From: Nocardia camponoti
GTDB lineage: Bacteria; Actinomycetota; Actinomycetes; Mycobacteriales; Mycobacteriaceae
Assembly (NCBI RefSeq): GCF_014646135.1
Contig: NZ_BMMW01000002.1
Span: 1,116,001-1,180,000, forward strand
Reading direction: 5' to 3'
Length of the DNA stretch: 64,000 nucleotides
Shown here: one piece after another, positions 8,308-16,528 of the stretch
Position numbering within the stretch: position 1 is the stretch's first letter
How the letters are laid out: each line of letters starts with the position of its first letter
Program-made: the position numbers and the translations under genes
The notes under the pieces: generated by a model
Seen by the model: the letters and a program-made list of their open reading frames with translations, nothing else
Databases searched by the model: none
Told to the model about the DNA's origin: nothing

Positions 8308-9054
8308 TCAGTTCTGCTTCGTGAAGATCGACCGCGACCACAGGTACCCGCCACCTGCGATCAGCACGCACCATCCGAGCGAAACCCACCCGTTGATCCC
8401 AATCTCGGTGCCCATCAACAGCCCGCGCAGCGTTTCGGTGATGGGCGTGAACGGCTGGTACTCGGCGAACTGCCGCATCCCGACGGGCATCGTTTCCGTC
8501 GCGACGAGCCCGCTGCCGAGGAACGGCAGCAACACGATGGGGAACGGCGCGTTGCTCGCCGCTTCGGGCGTTGGCGACAACAACCCGAGCGCGACCGCCA
8601 ACCACAGGAACGCGAAGACGACACCGAGCAGCAGTCCGAAGGCCGCGACCCATTCGATGACCGTCGCGTTGGGCCGGAACCCGACGAGGAACGCGACGGC
8701 GAGCATGCCGACGATACCCGCGACCGCCTGCAACATCGCCCCAAAAACGTGCCCGTTGAGCATCGACGATTGCGAAATGGCCATCACCCGAAAGCGATTC
8801 ACGATGCCTTTGCTCGTGTCTGTGGCGATCGAAACCGCAACGGAGACAGTCATATACGCGGGTAGCAGGAGCAGCATGCCGGGCGTGAGGTAGTCGATGT
8901 AATCGCCGCCGGTCGCCTGTTCGAGCGCGCCGCCGAAGACGAAGTTGAAGACGAGCAGCAGCACGATCGGCATGATGATCAGGCTGAACGTCATGCTCGG
9001 GTAGCGCTTCGCGTGAGTGATGTTGCGGCGCAACATCGTCATCGTGTCGTTCAT
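8308..9054 (-). CDS. ABC-2 permease, DrrB-type
   Basis: 248 aa, six predicted membrane spans, with the DrrB-like N-terminus TMLRRNITHAKRYPSM and the conserved GGALEQATGGDYIDYLTPGM loop after span 1. Near residue 190 comes ETMPVGMRQFAEYQPFTPITETLRGLL, a hallmark of daunorubicin-resistance-type permeases. It overlaps the ATPase gene by 4 bases and completes the exporter. Substrate unknown. Confidence 0.92.
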   Translation of the reverse strand: MNDTMTMLRRNITHAKRYPSMTFSLIIMPIVLLLVFNFVFGGALEQATGGDYIDYLTPGMLLLLPAYMTVSVAVSIATDTSKGIVNRFRVMAISQSSMLNGHVFGAMLQAVAGIVGMLAVAFLVGFRPNATVIEWVAAFGLLLGVVFAFLWLAVALGLLSPTPEAASNAPFPIVLLPFLGSGLVATETMPVGMRQFAEYQPFTPITETLRGLLMGTEIGINGWVSLGWCVLIAGGGYLWSRSIFTKQN

Positions 9055-10016
9055 CGTGCGGACTCCTTGTCAGTGGCAGCGCTACGGCCGGTGAGGGTGA
9101 GGAAAACGTCGTCGAGGTTGGGCGTGTGTACCGAAATGCCGCCCGCTTCAATGCTTTCGGCGTCGAGCAGGTCGAGTACCGCGCGCAGTGATCGCACGCC
9201 GCCGTCACTCGGGACAGCGAGCGTGAGACCGTCGCCACCGTCGAGCACCTGGGCTTGGTCGCCGAGCGCGTATTGCGCCTTGCGCAGCGTGACGTGATCG
9301 GCGAAATCAATGCGAATGTGTCCGCCGGGAATCAGCCGTTTCAGTTCTGCCGCAGTACCCTCCGCGACGATGCGACCCTGGTCGAGCACCGCGATGCGGT
9401 CGGCGAGTTGGTCGGCTTCTTCCAGGTATTGCGTGGTCAGAAACACCGTCACGCCGTCGTTGTCGACGAGGCTGCGGATGACGTCCCAAATCGCGCGACG
9501 GCTGCGCGGGTCGAGGCCGGTTGTCGGCTCGTCGAGGAAAATGATGCGGGGATTGCCCACCAGCGTCATCGCGAGGTCGAGCCGCCGGGTCATGCCGCCG
9601 GAGTAGGTGCTCGCCTGTTTGTCGGCGGCGTCGACGAGGTCGAACCGTTCGAGCAGTTCGGCGGTGAGTCGCTGAGTTTCCTTGCGGGGCAACTGATTCA
9701 GGTCGCCCATGAGCGCCAGATTCTCGCGACCGGTGAGCAGTTCGTCCACAGCGGCGAATTGCCCAGTGACGCCGATCAATTCGCGAACGACATCCTTGGC
9801 CGTCGCGACATCGTTGCCGCCGACCGTGCTCGTCCCGCCGTCGGCGCGGATGAGCGTGGTGAGGATCTGCACCGTCGTCGTTTTGCCAGCGCCGTTGGGG
9901 CCGAGCAGGGCGAAGACGGACGCTGGCGCGACGGTCAGGTCGATGCCGTCGAGCACGACTTTGTCGCCGTAGCTCTTGGTGAGGCCGCGGGTCGTGATCG
10001 CGGGTTGCGTTGTCAT
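9051..10016 (-). CDS. ABC transporter ATP-binding protein, DrrA-type
   Basis: 321 aa. Walker A GPNGAGKTTT, signature TYSGGMTRRLDLAM, Walker B IIFLDEPTTGLDP, then FLTTQYLEEADQLADRIAVLD, in which the usual switch His is Gln, as is typical of DrrA proteins. The C-terminal DrrA domain ends at the SIEAGGISVHTPNLDDVFLTLTG motif needed for partner interaction. It energises export with the permease at 8308. It lies 90 bases behind the EXLDI gene and may share its promoter; a TGCGTATA sequence at 10040-10047 resembles the repeats in that promoter. Confidence 0.94.
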   Translation of the reverse strand: MTTQPAITTRGLTKSYGDKVVLDGIDLTVAPASVFALLGPNGAGKTTTVQILTTLIRADGGTSTVGGNDVATAKDVVRELIGVTGQFAAVDELLTGRENLALMGDLNQLPRKETQRLTAELLERFDLVDAADKQASTYSGGMTRRLDLAMTLVGNPRIIFLDEPTTGLDPRSRRAIWDVIRSLVDNDGVTVFLTTQYLEEADQLADRIAVLDQGRIVAEGTAAELKRLIPGGHIRIDFADHVTLRKAQYALGDQAQVLDGGDGLTLAVPSDGGVRSLRAVLDLLDAESIEAGGISVHTPNLDDVFLTLTGRSAATDKESAR

Positions 10017-10106
10017 GGGCCGTACCTTTCATTCGTTATTGCGTATATGTGCATGAGTTATCGCCACAGCTCCCCGAAGGGGCCGTGTTGAAGTTGGCGG
10101 GGTTAG

Positions 10107-10634
10107 TTAGATGTCGAGGTCTTCGATTTTGGGATGCGAGACGACTTCGTCGACCTTGCGGTAGAGCACTTCGGGGATCAGTTCCTTGAGGTCGCCGACC
10201 TTGTCGAAAATCTCGTAGGTGTAGTCGCCCCAGTCCCACGGGCGGTCGCCGATGCCGAACATGCGACGCCAGTACTTCCAGTCGGTGAGGTCGCCCGCCG
10301 CCGGACCGGTGGGGTAGTCCTTCCACAGTGCGGTGTGGGTGTGCAGCACGATCTTGCCCTTGCGGCTGCGATAAACGCGCTGCTCAATGACCTTTTCGTT
10401 GCCGACATCGCGCCACTCGCCAAGCAGGACACCGTCGAAACGCACCTGCCGCACGCCGTCGCGACCAACTTGCAGAACCACTTCGTCGAAGCCCGCGAGG
10501 CGACCCTCTTCGGCGTTGATCAGGTGACGCAATGCCGTCACAACAGTGCTGGACAGGTTGCCGCCGACGAGTTCTTGCGCCCGCTGAAACACGGGTAGAT
10601 CGTCGTCGGCGACGTAGATCGTCTTGTTGGGCAT
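10107..10634 (-). CDS. EXLDI-family protein with an N-terminal ribbon-helix-helix-like region
   Basis: 175 aa ending in IEDLDI, the C-terminal E-x-L-D-I motif that names this actinobacterial family. The middle is rich in aromatic residues (DYPTGPAAGDLTDWKYWRR, RPWDWGDYTYEIFDKV). Residues 4-42 fit a ribbon-helix-helix fold: strand KTIYVADD, helix LPVFQRAQELVGG, turn NLSS, helix TVVTALRHLINAEE. The first gene of an operon with a DrrAB exporter, it has a promoter packed with TATACGTA repeats. I infer an autoregulatory DNA-binding protein controlling the exporter; the family function is not established. Confidence 0.8.
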   Translation of the reverse strand: MPNKTIYVADDDLPVFQRAQELVGGNLSSTVVTALRHLINAEEGRLAGFDEVVLQVGRDGVRQVRFDGVLLGEWRDVGNEKVIEQRVYRSRKGKIVLHTHTALWKDYPTGPAAGDLTDWKYWRRMFGIGDRPWDWGDYTYEIFDKVGDLKELIPEVLYRKVDEVVSHPKIEDLDI

Positions 10635-10640
10635 GAGCCA

Positions 10641-10669
10641 ACTATACGTAGATGTATACGTAGAGACAA
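10641..10669 (-). promoter_or_regulatory. Leaderless promoter with tandem TATACGTA operator in the spacer (EXLDI operon)
   Basis: On the minus strand, -35 TTGTCT (10669-10664) and -10 TATAGT (10646-10641) are separated by exactly 17 bases. The ATG at 10634 follows the -10 after 6 bases, so the transcript should be leaderless. Two TATACGTA copies, 10643-10650 and 10655-10662 (12-base period), fill the spacer and overlap the -10. Short tandem sites at this spacing are typical of ribbon-helix-helix repressors. Confidence 0.65.
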
Positions 10670-10712
10670 GAGGCGCGGAAAACTAACCTGTTAAGGGGAC
10701 TAGTTTTGCGAA

Positions 10713-11126
10713 TTAAGCGCTGGTCGCCGGCTCGCACGTCTCGCGGATCGAGCACCCGCCGCACGCCGAACCACAGCCGCCAACGGGCGCGGGCGGGAGC
10801 AGCGGCTCAACCGCGCGCGCTGCCGCGTTGGCACCAGCGCCGAGCGTGAACACCGCGATCACCGCGACGACAACCGCGATACCGAGCGCGGCGAAGCCAT
10901 TCGCGACAAGCGCGACGAGGCCGCCGGCAAACAGCAGGAACCCGGCACCAACCGAAGTGGGGGCCGCGATGCGGTTGGCGATGCGGAAGTTCTCGTCGCT
11001 ATGCAGCGCGGCTTCGGTGGTAACACCAAGAATGGGGTTGCGCGGGAGCTTGCCGAGCAGACCAAGGACGCCGGTCGCGATCGCGACGGCGGCCAGCGCG
11101 AACAACAGAACAGCGACGACGACCAT
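10713..11126 (-). CDS. SdpI-like membrane protein with Cys-rich C-terminus
   Basis: 137 aa from ATG 11126. Three hydrophobic segments surround LPRNPILGVTTEAALHSDEN and FRIANRIAAP, which match the SdpI/YhfL pattern (G-x-R-T then W/F-x-x-A-N-R). SdpI proteins are small membrane proteins linked to immunity or sensing in Bacillus; the role here is unknown. The tail carries CGSACGGCSIRETC, five cysteines that might bind a metal. The frame is open upstream to 11327 across the leuS promoter, but that part is not SdpI-like. It lies between YqgE and leuS, as a small membrane gene does in mycobacteria. Confidence 0.7.
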   Translation of the reverse strand: MVVVAVLLFALAAVAIATGVLGLLGKLPRNPILGVTTEAALHSDENFRIANRIAAPTSVGAGFLLFAGGLVALVANGFAALGIAVVVAVIAVFTLGAGANAAARAVEPLLPPAPVGGCGSACGGCSIRETCEPATSA

Positions 11127-11305
11127 GCAATGCAGGCTAGCGCACACCCCCGACAGCCCGACCAGGGGAATCAGCACCGCAACGAATCGCGTGACCTCGC
11201 GCACAGGCCCTAGCCAAGAGAAATCCCGTCGTCCGCACGTTCTACCCTGTGAAACGATGTTTACCCCCACCTCGACCACCCGGCGAGCAAAGAGAAGGCA
11301 GAACC

Positions 11306-14137
11306 GTGCAGCCAAATAGTGACGCACCCGCGGTCCTCCAGCACCGGTACAACGCCGAGCTTGCTGGCGAGATCGAGCGCCGTTGGCAGCGCAACTGGGC
11401 TGAGCGTGGCACCTTCAACGCGCCCAACCCGGTCGGCCCGCTCGCTGGCGAGACACCTGCCGACAAGCTGTTCATCCAGGACATGTTCCCGTTCCCGTCG
11501 GGCGCTGGCCTCCACGTTGGACACCCGCTCGGCTACATCGCCACCGACGTGTTCGGCCGGTACCACCGCATGAAGGGCCGCAACGTCCTGCACGCGCTTG
11601 GCTACGACGCGTTCGGCCTGCCCGCCGAGCAGTACGCCGTGCAGACGGGCGCGCACCCGCGCGACACGACTGAGGCCAACATCGCGACGATGCAGCGTCA
11701 GCTCGACCGGTTGGGTCTCGGTCACGATCCGCGTCGCTCGTTCGCGACAACCGATCCCGAGTACTACCGCTGGACGCAGTGGATCTTCCTGCGCATCTAC
11801 AACGCCTTCTACGACGTCGAGCAGGGTCGCGCGCGGCCCATCGCCGAGCTGGAAGCCGAATTCGCCGACGGCACACGCCCGAGCGAATGGGCCACGATGT
11901 CAGCCGCCGAACGCAAGGCGCTGATCGACTCGTATCGCCTTGTCTACCAGTCGGATTCGATCGTCAACTGGTGCCCCGGTTTGGGTACGGTGCTGTCGAA
12001 CGAAGAGGTCACCGCCGACGGGCGTTCCGAGCGCGGCAACTTCCCCGTTTTCCGAAAGCGCATGTGGCAGTGGATGATGCGCATCACCGCCTACGCCGAC
12101 CGCCTCGTCGACGACCTCGATAACCTCGACTGGTTCGACAACGTTAAGTCGATGCAGCGCAACTGGATTGGGCGTTCGCGCGGCGCTGAGGTCACCTTCA
12201 CCGCAGAAGGCGCTTCGTTCGACGTGTTCACCACACGCCCCGACACGCTGTTCGGTGCCACCTACGTTGTGCTCGCCCCCGAGCACGAGCTGGTCGACCA
12301 GCTCACCGCCGCCGCATGGCCCGACGGTACCGAGGCAGCGTGGACCAACGGGGGCGCGGCAACGCCTGCGGACGCTGTTGCGGCATACCGCAAGTCGATC
12401 GCGGCGAAGTCGGATTTGGAGCGCCAAGAGAACAAGGAGAAGACCGGCGTCTTCCTCGGTTCGTATGCGACCAACCCGGCAACCGGCAAGCAGGTGCCGA
12501 TCTTCATCGCCGACTACGTGCTCAGCGGGTACGGCACCGGCGCGATCATGGCCGTGCCCGGTCACGATGCGCGCGACTGGGACTTCGCGACCGCCTTCGG
12601 GCTGCCGATCGTTGAGGTGATCTCCGGCGGTGACGTCACCGAGGCCGCGTACACCGGTGCTGGCGAACTCACCAATTCTGAGTACCTGAACGGACTTTCG
12701 GTCGACGAGGCCAAGGCCGCGATCATCGCGCGGCTCGAAGCCGACGGCGTTGGCGTTGGCAAGGTGCAGTACAAACTGCGCGACTGGCTGTTCGCGCGTC
12801 AGCGGTACTGGGGCGAGCCGTTCCCGATCGTTTACGACGAAGACGGTGTCGCGCACGCGCTGCCCGAATCGATGCTGCCTGTCGTCTTGCCGGAGATGGA
12901 AGACTTCGCGCCGGTCACCTTCGACCCCGACGACGCCAACTCCGAGCCGTCGCCGCCGCTGGCGAAGGCGACCGACTGGGTCAACGTCGAACTCGACCTG
13001 GGCGACGGCGTCAAGACCTACCGCCGCGACACCAACGTGATGCCCAACTGGGCAGGCTCGTCGTGGTACCAGCTGCGCTACGCGGACCCGTCGAACGCCG
13101 ATTTCTTCTGCGCACCCGAGAACGAGTCGTACTGGCTTGGCCCGCGTCCCGAGCAGCACGGTCCGGCCGACCCGGGCGGTGTCGACCTGTATGTCGGCGG
13201 CGTCGAGCATGCAGTGCTGCACCTGCTGTACGCGCGGTTCTGGCAGAAAGTGCTCTTTGACCTGGGCGATGTTTCTTCGTCGGAGCCGTACCGTCGCCTG
13301 TACAACCAGGGTTACGTGCAGGCATACGCCTACACCGACGAGCGCGGCGCGTACGTGCCCGCCGCCGAAGTTGTTGAGCGCGACGGCAAGTTCTTCTGGA
13401 CCAACGGCGATGGCGTTGAGATCGCGGTCAACCAGGAGTACGGCAAGATCGGCAAGTCGCTGAAGAACGCTATCTCGCCTGACGAAATGTGCGACCAGTA
13501 CGGTGCCGACACCTTCCGGTTCTACGAGATGTCGATGGGTCCGCTTGACACGTCGCGGCCGTGGTCAACCAAGGATGTTGTTGGGGCGCACCGCTTTTTG
13601 CAGCGGGTATGGCGATTGGCGATCGACGAGGAGACCGGGCTTGCCCGCGTTACCGACGACGCTCCTTCGGATGAAACGCTGCGCTTCGTGCACCGCACGA
13701 TCGCTGGTGTCGACGAAGACCTTGCCGCGTTGCGCGACAACACCGCTGGCGCGAAGCTGATCGAGCTCACCAACCATCTGACGAAGCACTACCCGGAAGG
13801 TGCACCGCGCGCGGCCGTCGAGCCGCTGGTTTTGATGCTCGCCCCGCTGGCTCCGCACGTCGCTGAGGAACTGTGGGAACGCTTGGGGCACAACGGTTCT
13901 CTGGCGCACGGCCCGTTCCCGACCGCCGACCCGGCACTGCTCGTCGCGGACTCGGTTGAGTACCCGATTCAGGTAAAGGGCAAGGTGCGCAGCCGAATTC
14001 AGGTGCCCGCCGATGCTGACGCCGCGGCGATCGAAGCGGCGGCATTGTCGGACGAGAAGGTTGTCGCGCTGTTGGAAGGCAACGCACCACGCAAGGTGAT
14101 CGTCGTGCCGGGCAAGATGGTGAACATCGTCCCGTAA
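11306..14137 (+). CDS. leuS: Leucyl-tRNA synthetase
   Basis: 943 aa. Charges tRNA-Leu in the cytosol. Class Ia signatures are HVGH at 70-73 within [17 protein letters not shown], the editing-domain threonine-rich [12 protein letters not shown], the WAGSSWY segment, and GKIGKSLKN near 714-718 as the KMSKS equivalent. I chose GTG at 11306 because AGAGAAGG lies about 8 bases before it and family alignment begins near [16 protein letters not shown]. Longer frames start in the divergent promoter region. No T-box leader is visible. A strong hairpin follows the stop. Confidence 0.97.
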   Translation: MQPNSDAPAVLQHRYNAELAGEIERRWQRNWAERGTFNAPNPVGPLAGETPADKLFIQDMFPFPSGAGLHVGHPLGYIATDVFGRYHRMKGRNVLHALGYDAFGLPAEQYAVQTGAHPRDTTEANIATMQRQLDRLGLGHDPRRSFATTDPEYYRWTQWIFLRIYNAFYDVEQGRARPIAELEAEFADGTRPSEWATMSAAERKALIDSYRLVYQSDSIVNWCPGLGTVLSNEEVTADGRSERGNFPVFRKRMWQWMMRITAYADRLVDDLDNLDWFDNVKSMQRNWIGRSRGAEVTFTAEGASFDVFTTRPDTLFGATYVVLAPEHELVDQLTAAAWPDGTEAAWTNGGAATPADAVAAYRKSIAAKSDLERQENKEKTGVFLGSYATNPATGKQVPIFIADYVLSGYGTGAIMAVPGHDARDWDFATAFGLPIVEVISGGDVTEAAYTGAGELTNSEYLNGLSVDEAKAAIIARLEADGVGVGKVQYKLRDWLFARQRYWGEPFPIVYDEDGVAHALPESMLPVVLPEMEDFAPVTFDPDDANSEPSPPLAKATDWVNVELDLGDGVKTYRRDTNVMPNWAGSSWYQLRYADPSNADFFCAPENESYWLGPRPEQHGPADPGGVDLYVGGVEHAVLHLLYARFWQKVLFDLGDVSSSEPYRRLYNQGYVQAYAYTDERGAYVPAAEVVERDGKFFWTNGDGVEIAVNQEYGKIGKSLKNAISPDEMCDQYGADTFRFYEMSMGPLDTSRPWSTKDVVGAHRFLQRVWRLAIDEETGLARVTDDAPSDETLRFVHRTIAGVDEDLAALRDNTAGAKLIELTNHLTKHYPEGAPRAAVEPLVLMLAPLAPHVAEELWERLGHNGSLAHGPFPTADPALLVADSVEYPIQVKGKVRSRIQVPADADAAAIEAAALSDEKVVALLEGNAPRKVIVVPGKMVNIVP

Positions 14138-14150
14138 GCGTTAATCGCGA

Positions 14151-14179
14151 AGACCCCGGAGACCTGGTCTCCGGGGTCT
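14151..14179. terminator. Rho-independent terminator after leuS
   Basis: A 14-base perfect inverted repeat (AGACCCCGGAGACC and its complement) with a one-base centre lies 13 bases after the leuS stop and 9 bases before the stop of the convergent deacetylase gene, followed by TTTCGCTGTCTT. It probably serves both strands. Confidence 0.85.
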
Positions 14180-14188
14180 TTCGCTGTC

Positions 14189-14992
14189 TTAAACCTGCAC
14201 TCGCAGCACATCATTCAGCGTCACCAGCGACAGGTTGCGTTCGCGGATGATGTCAACCAACTGCCCGTAGCAATGGGTCACCGGGGCGAAGTTGGCGTGG
14301 CCGATGATGATCGACTGCGCGGCGAAGTACTTGTGCGCGCACTCGATCAGGTACTCCTCGGTGATCAACCCCGAGTCCGACAGCGAGCCGTACCACATCG
14401 TCGGGACCACGTAGCCGAGGTCGACGGCCACCTTGTCGACTGTCGCGTTGTGGTTGCCGAACGGCGGGCGGAAGTATGGGGTGCCGTCGACACCAAAGTT
14501 GTTGTGCAGGAAGGTCTTTGTCTTCTCCAGCTGCTGCGCGACGCCCGATGCGCTGAGTTTGGTGAGGTCGGGGTGGTCCCAGCTGTGGTTGCCAAGTTGG
14601 ATCTGGCCCGACTCGACAAGTGGGCGCATCGCGTCGCGGTGGATCGTCCATGACTCGTAGTAGCCGGTGACGAAGAAGGTGAAGCGCGCGCCGGTGTCTT
14701 TCGCCCACTTCACATAGGCGCCAACAACTTCCGCGCTCGCGCCGTCGTCGACGGTGAGTGCCATCGACGTACCCTCACCCGGCAGCGCGGTGATCGTCTT
14801 CGCGCCGATCACCGACTTCGGCCCGGTCGGCGGCGGAGGAAGAAGCGGCGGCTTGGCGGGGACGAGCGAAGGCGGCACCGGAATCTCGCCGCCCGAGCCC
14901 GCTTGCACCGCCTCACCTTCGGCGGTCGCGCAACCGGCCAGCGCGAAAGCGGTACCTGCGGTCAACAGCGCGAGCATCTGACGTCTGTCCAC
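14189..14992 (-). CDS. Polysaccharide deacetylase family lipoprotein
   Basis: 267 aa from GTG 14992, with AGGGGA 9 bases upstream. DRRQMLALLTAGTAFALAGC is a signal peptide with twin Arg and a lipobox, so the protein is probably exported (possibly by Tat) and lipid-anchored. The NodB domain has TVDDG (catalytic and metal Asp), HSWDH (H-x3-H metal ligands), RPPFGNHN and a late IIIGHANF. Such enzymes remove N-acetyl groups from peptidoglycan or other cell-wall glycans. A longer frame from GTG 15034 exists but lacks a better signal. An inverted-repeat element separates it from the SDR gene upstream. Confidence 0.88.
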   Translation of the reverse strand: MDRRQMLALLTAGTAFALAGCATAEGEAVQAGSGGEIPVPPSLVPAKPPLLPPPPTGPKSVIGAKTITALPGEGTSMALTVDDGASAEVVGAYVKWAKDTGARFTFFVTGYYESWTIHRDAMRPLVESGQIQLGNHSWDHPDLTKLSASGVAQQLEKTKTFLHNNFGVDGTPYFRPPFGNHNATVDKVAVDLGYVVPTMWYGSLSDSGLITEEYLIECAHKYFAAQSIIIGHANFAPVTHCYGQLVDIIRERNLSLVTLNDVLRVQV

Positions 14993-15083
14993 TTGCGGAA
15001 ATCCCCTACTCAAACCAGGTGCTCGGTTGAGCACGCGCGAATCAGCGGCACGATAGTTGTCGCAACTGTCGAGTTGCTAAATA

Positions 15084-15158
15084 AGTGGCATATTCGTGCA
15101 CTTTCGCGGCTGAACAGTTGATTTTGGCCAAAAGTGCGCGAACGTGCACGATTATGCT
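15084..15158. repeat. Dispersed inverted-repeat element, copy a
   Basis: Imperfect arms TGGCATATTCGTGCACTTTC and its near-complement (about 22 bases each) enclose about 25 bases. Sequence and architecture match the elements at 51535, 51740 and 59597. The right arm includes the stop codon of the SDR gene. It is likely a hairpin at the end of the SDR transcript. Confidence 0.65.
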
Positions 15159-15826
15159 GGACGGATCACGATCTCGACCGGTTGCGCGTCGGCGGGTGTC
15201 TCGACCGCGTGCAGCACCGCGCTCGCGACCGTGCTCGCCTTCAAGAAATGCGTCGGATCGTAGTCGCGCCCCTCGCCAGCGACGATCTCGCGCTGCATAT
15301 CGGTGTCGATTCGACCGGGGAAAATCGAGGTAACCCGCAGGTCAGGCTCCTCGATGCGCAAGGCGTCGGCGAAGGCGCGCAGCCCGAACTTGCTCGCCGC
15401 ATACGATGCCCAGCCCGCGTTCGCGCGGATGCCAGCGCCCGAATTAATGAAGACAACGTGGCCATTCGCCGCGCGCAGAGCGGGCAAAAGTAGGCGGGTC
15501 AATTCGGCGACGGCAATCAAATTCACCTCGAGCGTATTTCGCCACTGATCGACCGTCGAACTTTCGACCGTGCCCAGGTCGGCGACGCCCGCGTTGTGGA
15601 CGAGCACGTCGAGTCGGTCGATACCCTTCGCCGCTTCGGCGACCGCTTCGTAGTCGGTGAGCGCCACCGGCCACGGGATCGAGCCGGGCAGTTCGGCGAG
15701 AATCGAGGTGAGCGCGTCGGCGGATCGGGCGCCGAGGATGAGGTCGTGGGTCGGGGCGAGCGCTCGCGCGATGGCCGCGCCGAGACCGCGACTCGCGCCG
15801 GTGATCAGTGCCGTGTTAGTCGTCAC
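15152..15826 (-). CDS. Short-chain dehydrogenase/reductase
   Basis: 224 aa from GTG 15826. Classical SDR motifs: cofactor loop TGASRGLGAA near the start, LVHNAGVADLG (the NAG motif), and the catalytic Ser, Tyr and Lys in INSGAGIRANAGWASYAASK. The ARS after the second strand suggests NADP(H) preference. Substrate unknown. The frame runs upstream to 15901 without conserved content, so the internal GTG is chosen. Its stop codon is inside the inverted-repeat element. Confidence 0.9.
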   Translation of the reverse strand: MTTNTALITGASRGLGAAIARALAPTHDLILGARSADALTSILAELPGSIPWPVALTDYEAVAEAAKGIDRLDVLVHNAGVADLGTVESSTVDQWRNTLEVNLIAVAELTRLLLPALRAANGHVVFINSGAGIRANAGWASYAASKFGLRAFADALRIEEPDLRVTSIFPGRIDTDMQREIVAGEGRDYDPTHFLKASTVASAVLHAVETPADAQPVEIVIRPA

Positions 15827-15949
15827 GTCGGCAACGGTAGTGCACGGTCGGCCGTCAGCTTCCCGGCAAACGCGACATCCCGCCCATTTCCACCGCGACA
15901 TTTACCAGCAAAACCGCAGCACAGCGGCACACGCTAGTACCGTCGAAGG

Positions 15950-16489
15950 ATGACCGATCCACGGTATGACAATGACCCAGCGAACCGTCAGTATCCCGCC
16001 GGTCAGTACCCGACGCGCGGATACCAACAACCGCCCGGTCAGTACCAACAACAGCCGCCGAGCCAGCCGAAGGTCAACATCGGCAAGTTGTGGGCGGGTG
16101 GCATCGGCACTGCGGTCGTCGCGGCGCTGCTCGTTGTTGTCGCGATCATGCTCGTGCGCAGCGTGCTCGGCATCGCGATTTTGTCGCCGGAAGGTGCTGG
16201 CGCGTACGGCACGGTGTCAACCACCTCTTACGCTGTCGCAGCCGCAGGTGCCGCGCTGCTCGCGACCGCGCTTTTGATGGTCTTGCTGCTCGCGATGCCG
16301 AGCCCGCTCACCTTCTTCACCTGGATTTGTTTGCTGGTCACGGCGGTCGCGGTGATTCTGCCGTTCACGTTGGTTGCCGACTGGGACGCCAAAATCGCGA
16401 CCGCTGTCATCAACCTGCTGATCGGGCTGTGCATCACCACGATGCTGTCGTCGGTGGGGTCGGCGTCGCTGAATCGCGCCGAGTACTGA
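15950..16489 (+). CDS. Four-span membrane protein with Pro/Gln/Tyr-rich N-terminus (DUF6069-like)
   Basis: 179 aa. The first 40 residues are low complexity (repeated GQY, QPPGQYQQQPP), a cytoplasmic tail common in Mycobacteriales envelope proteins. Four transmembrane helices follow, the first about residues 48-75, with a loop FTLVADWDAKIATA between spans 3 and 4. This pattern fits the actinobacterial DUF6069 family, whose function is unknown. It precedes the glycoside hydrolase by 39 bases on the same strand and may be cotranscribed. Confidence 0.7.
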   Translation: MTDPRYDNDPANRQYPAGQYPTRGYQQPPGQYQQQPPSQPKVNIGKLWAGGIGTAVVAALLVVVAIMLVRSVLGIAILSPEGAGAYGTVSTTSYAVAAAGAALLATALLMVLLLAMPSPLTFFTWICLLVTAVAVILPFTLVADWDAKIATAVINLLIGLCITTMLSSVGSASLNRAEY

Positions 16490-16528
16490 TCGCGCCAAGA
16501 TGCCGACCTGACAAGTGAGTCGCAAACT

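Noticed and set aside
7832..9310. 492-aa minus-strand open frame
   Set aside because: Runs antisense to YqgE and out of frame through the DrrB/DrrA genes; Arg-rich shadow without motifs.
11900..13222. 440-aa minus-strand open frame inside leuS
   Set aside because: Antisense shadow of leuS with no domain features.
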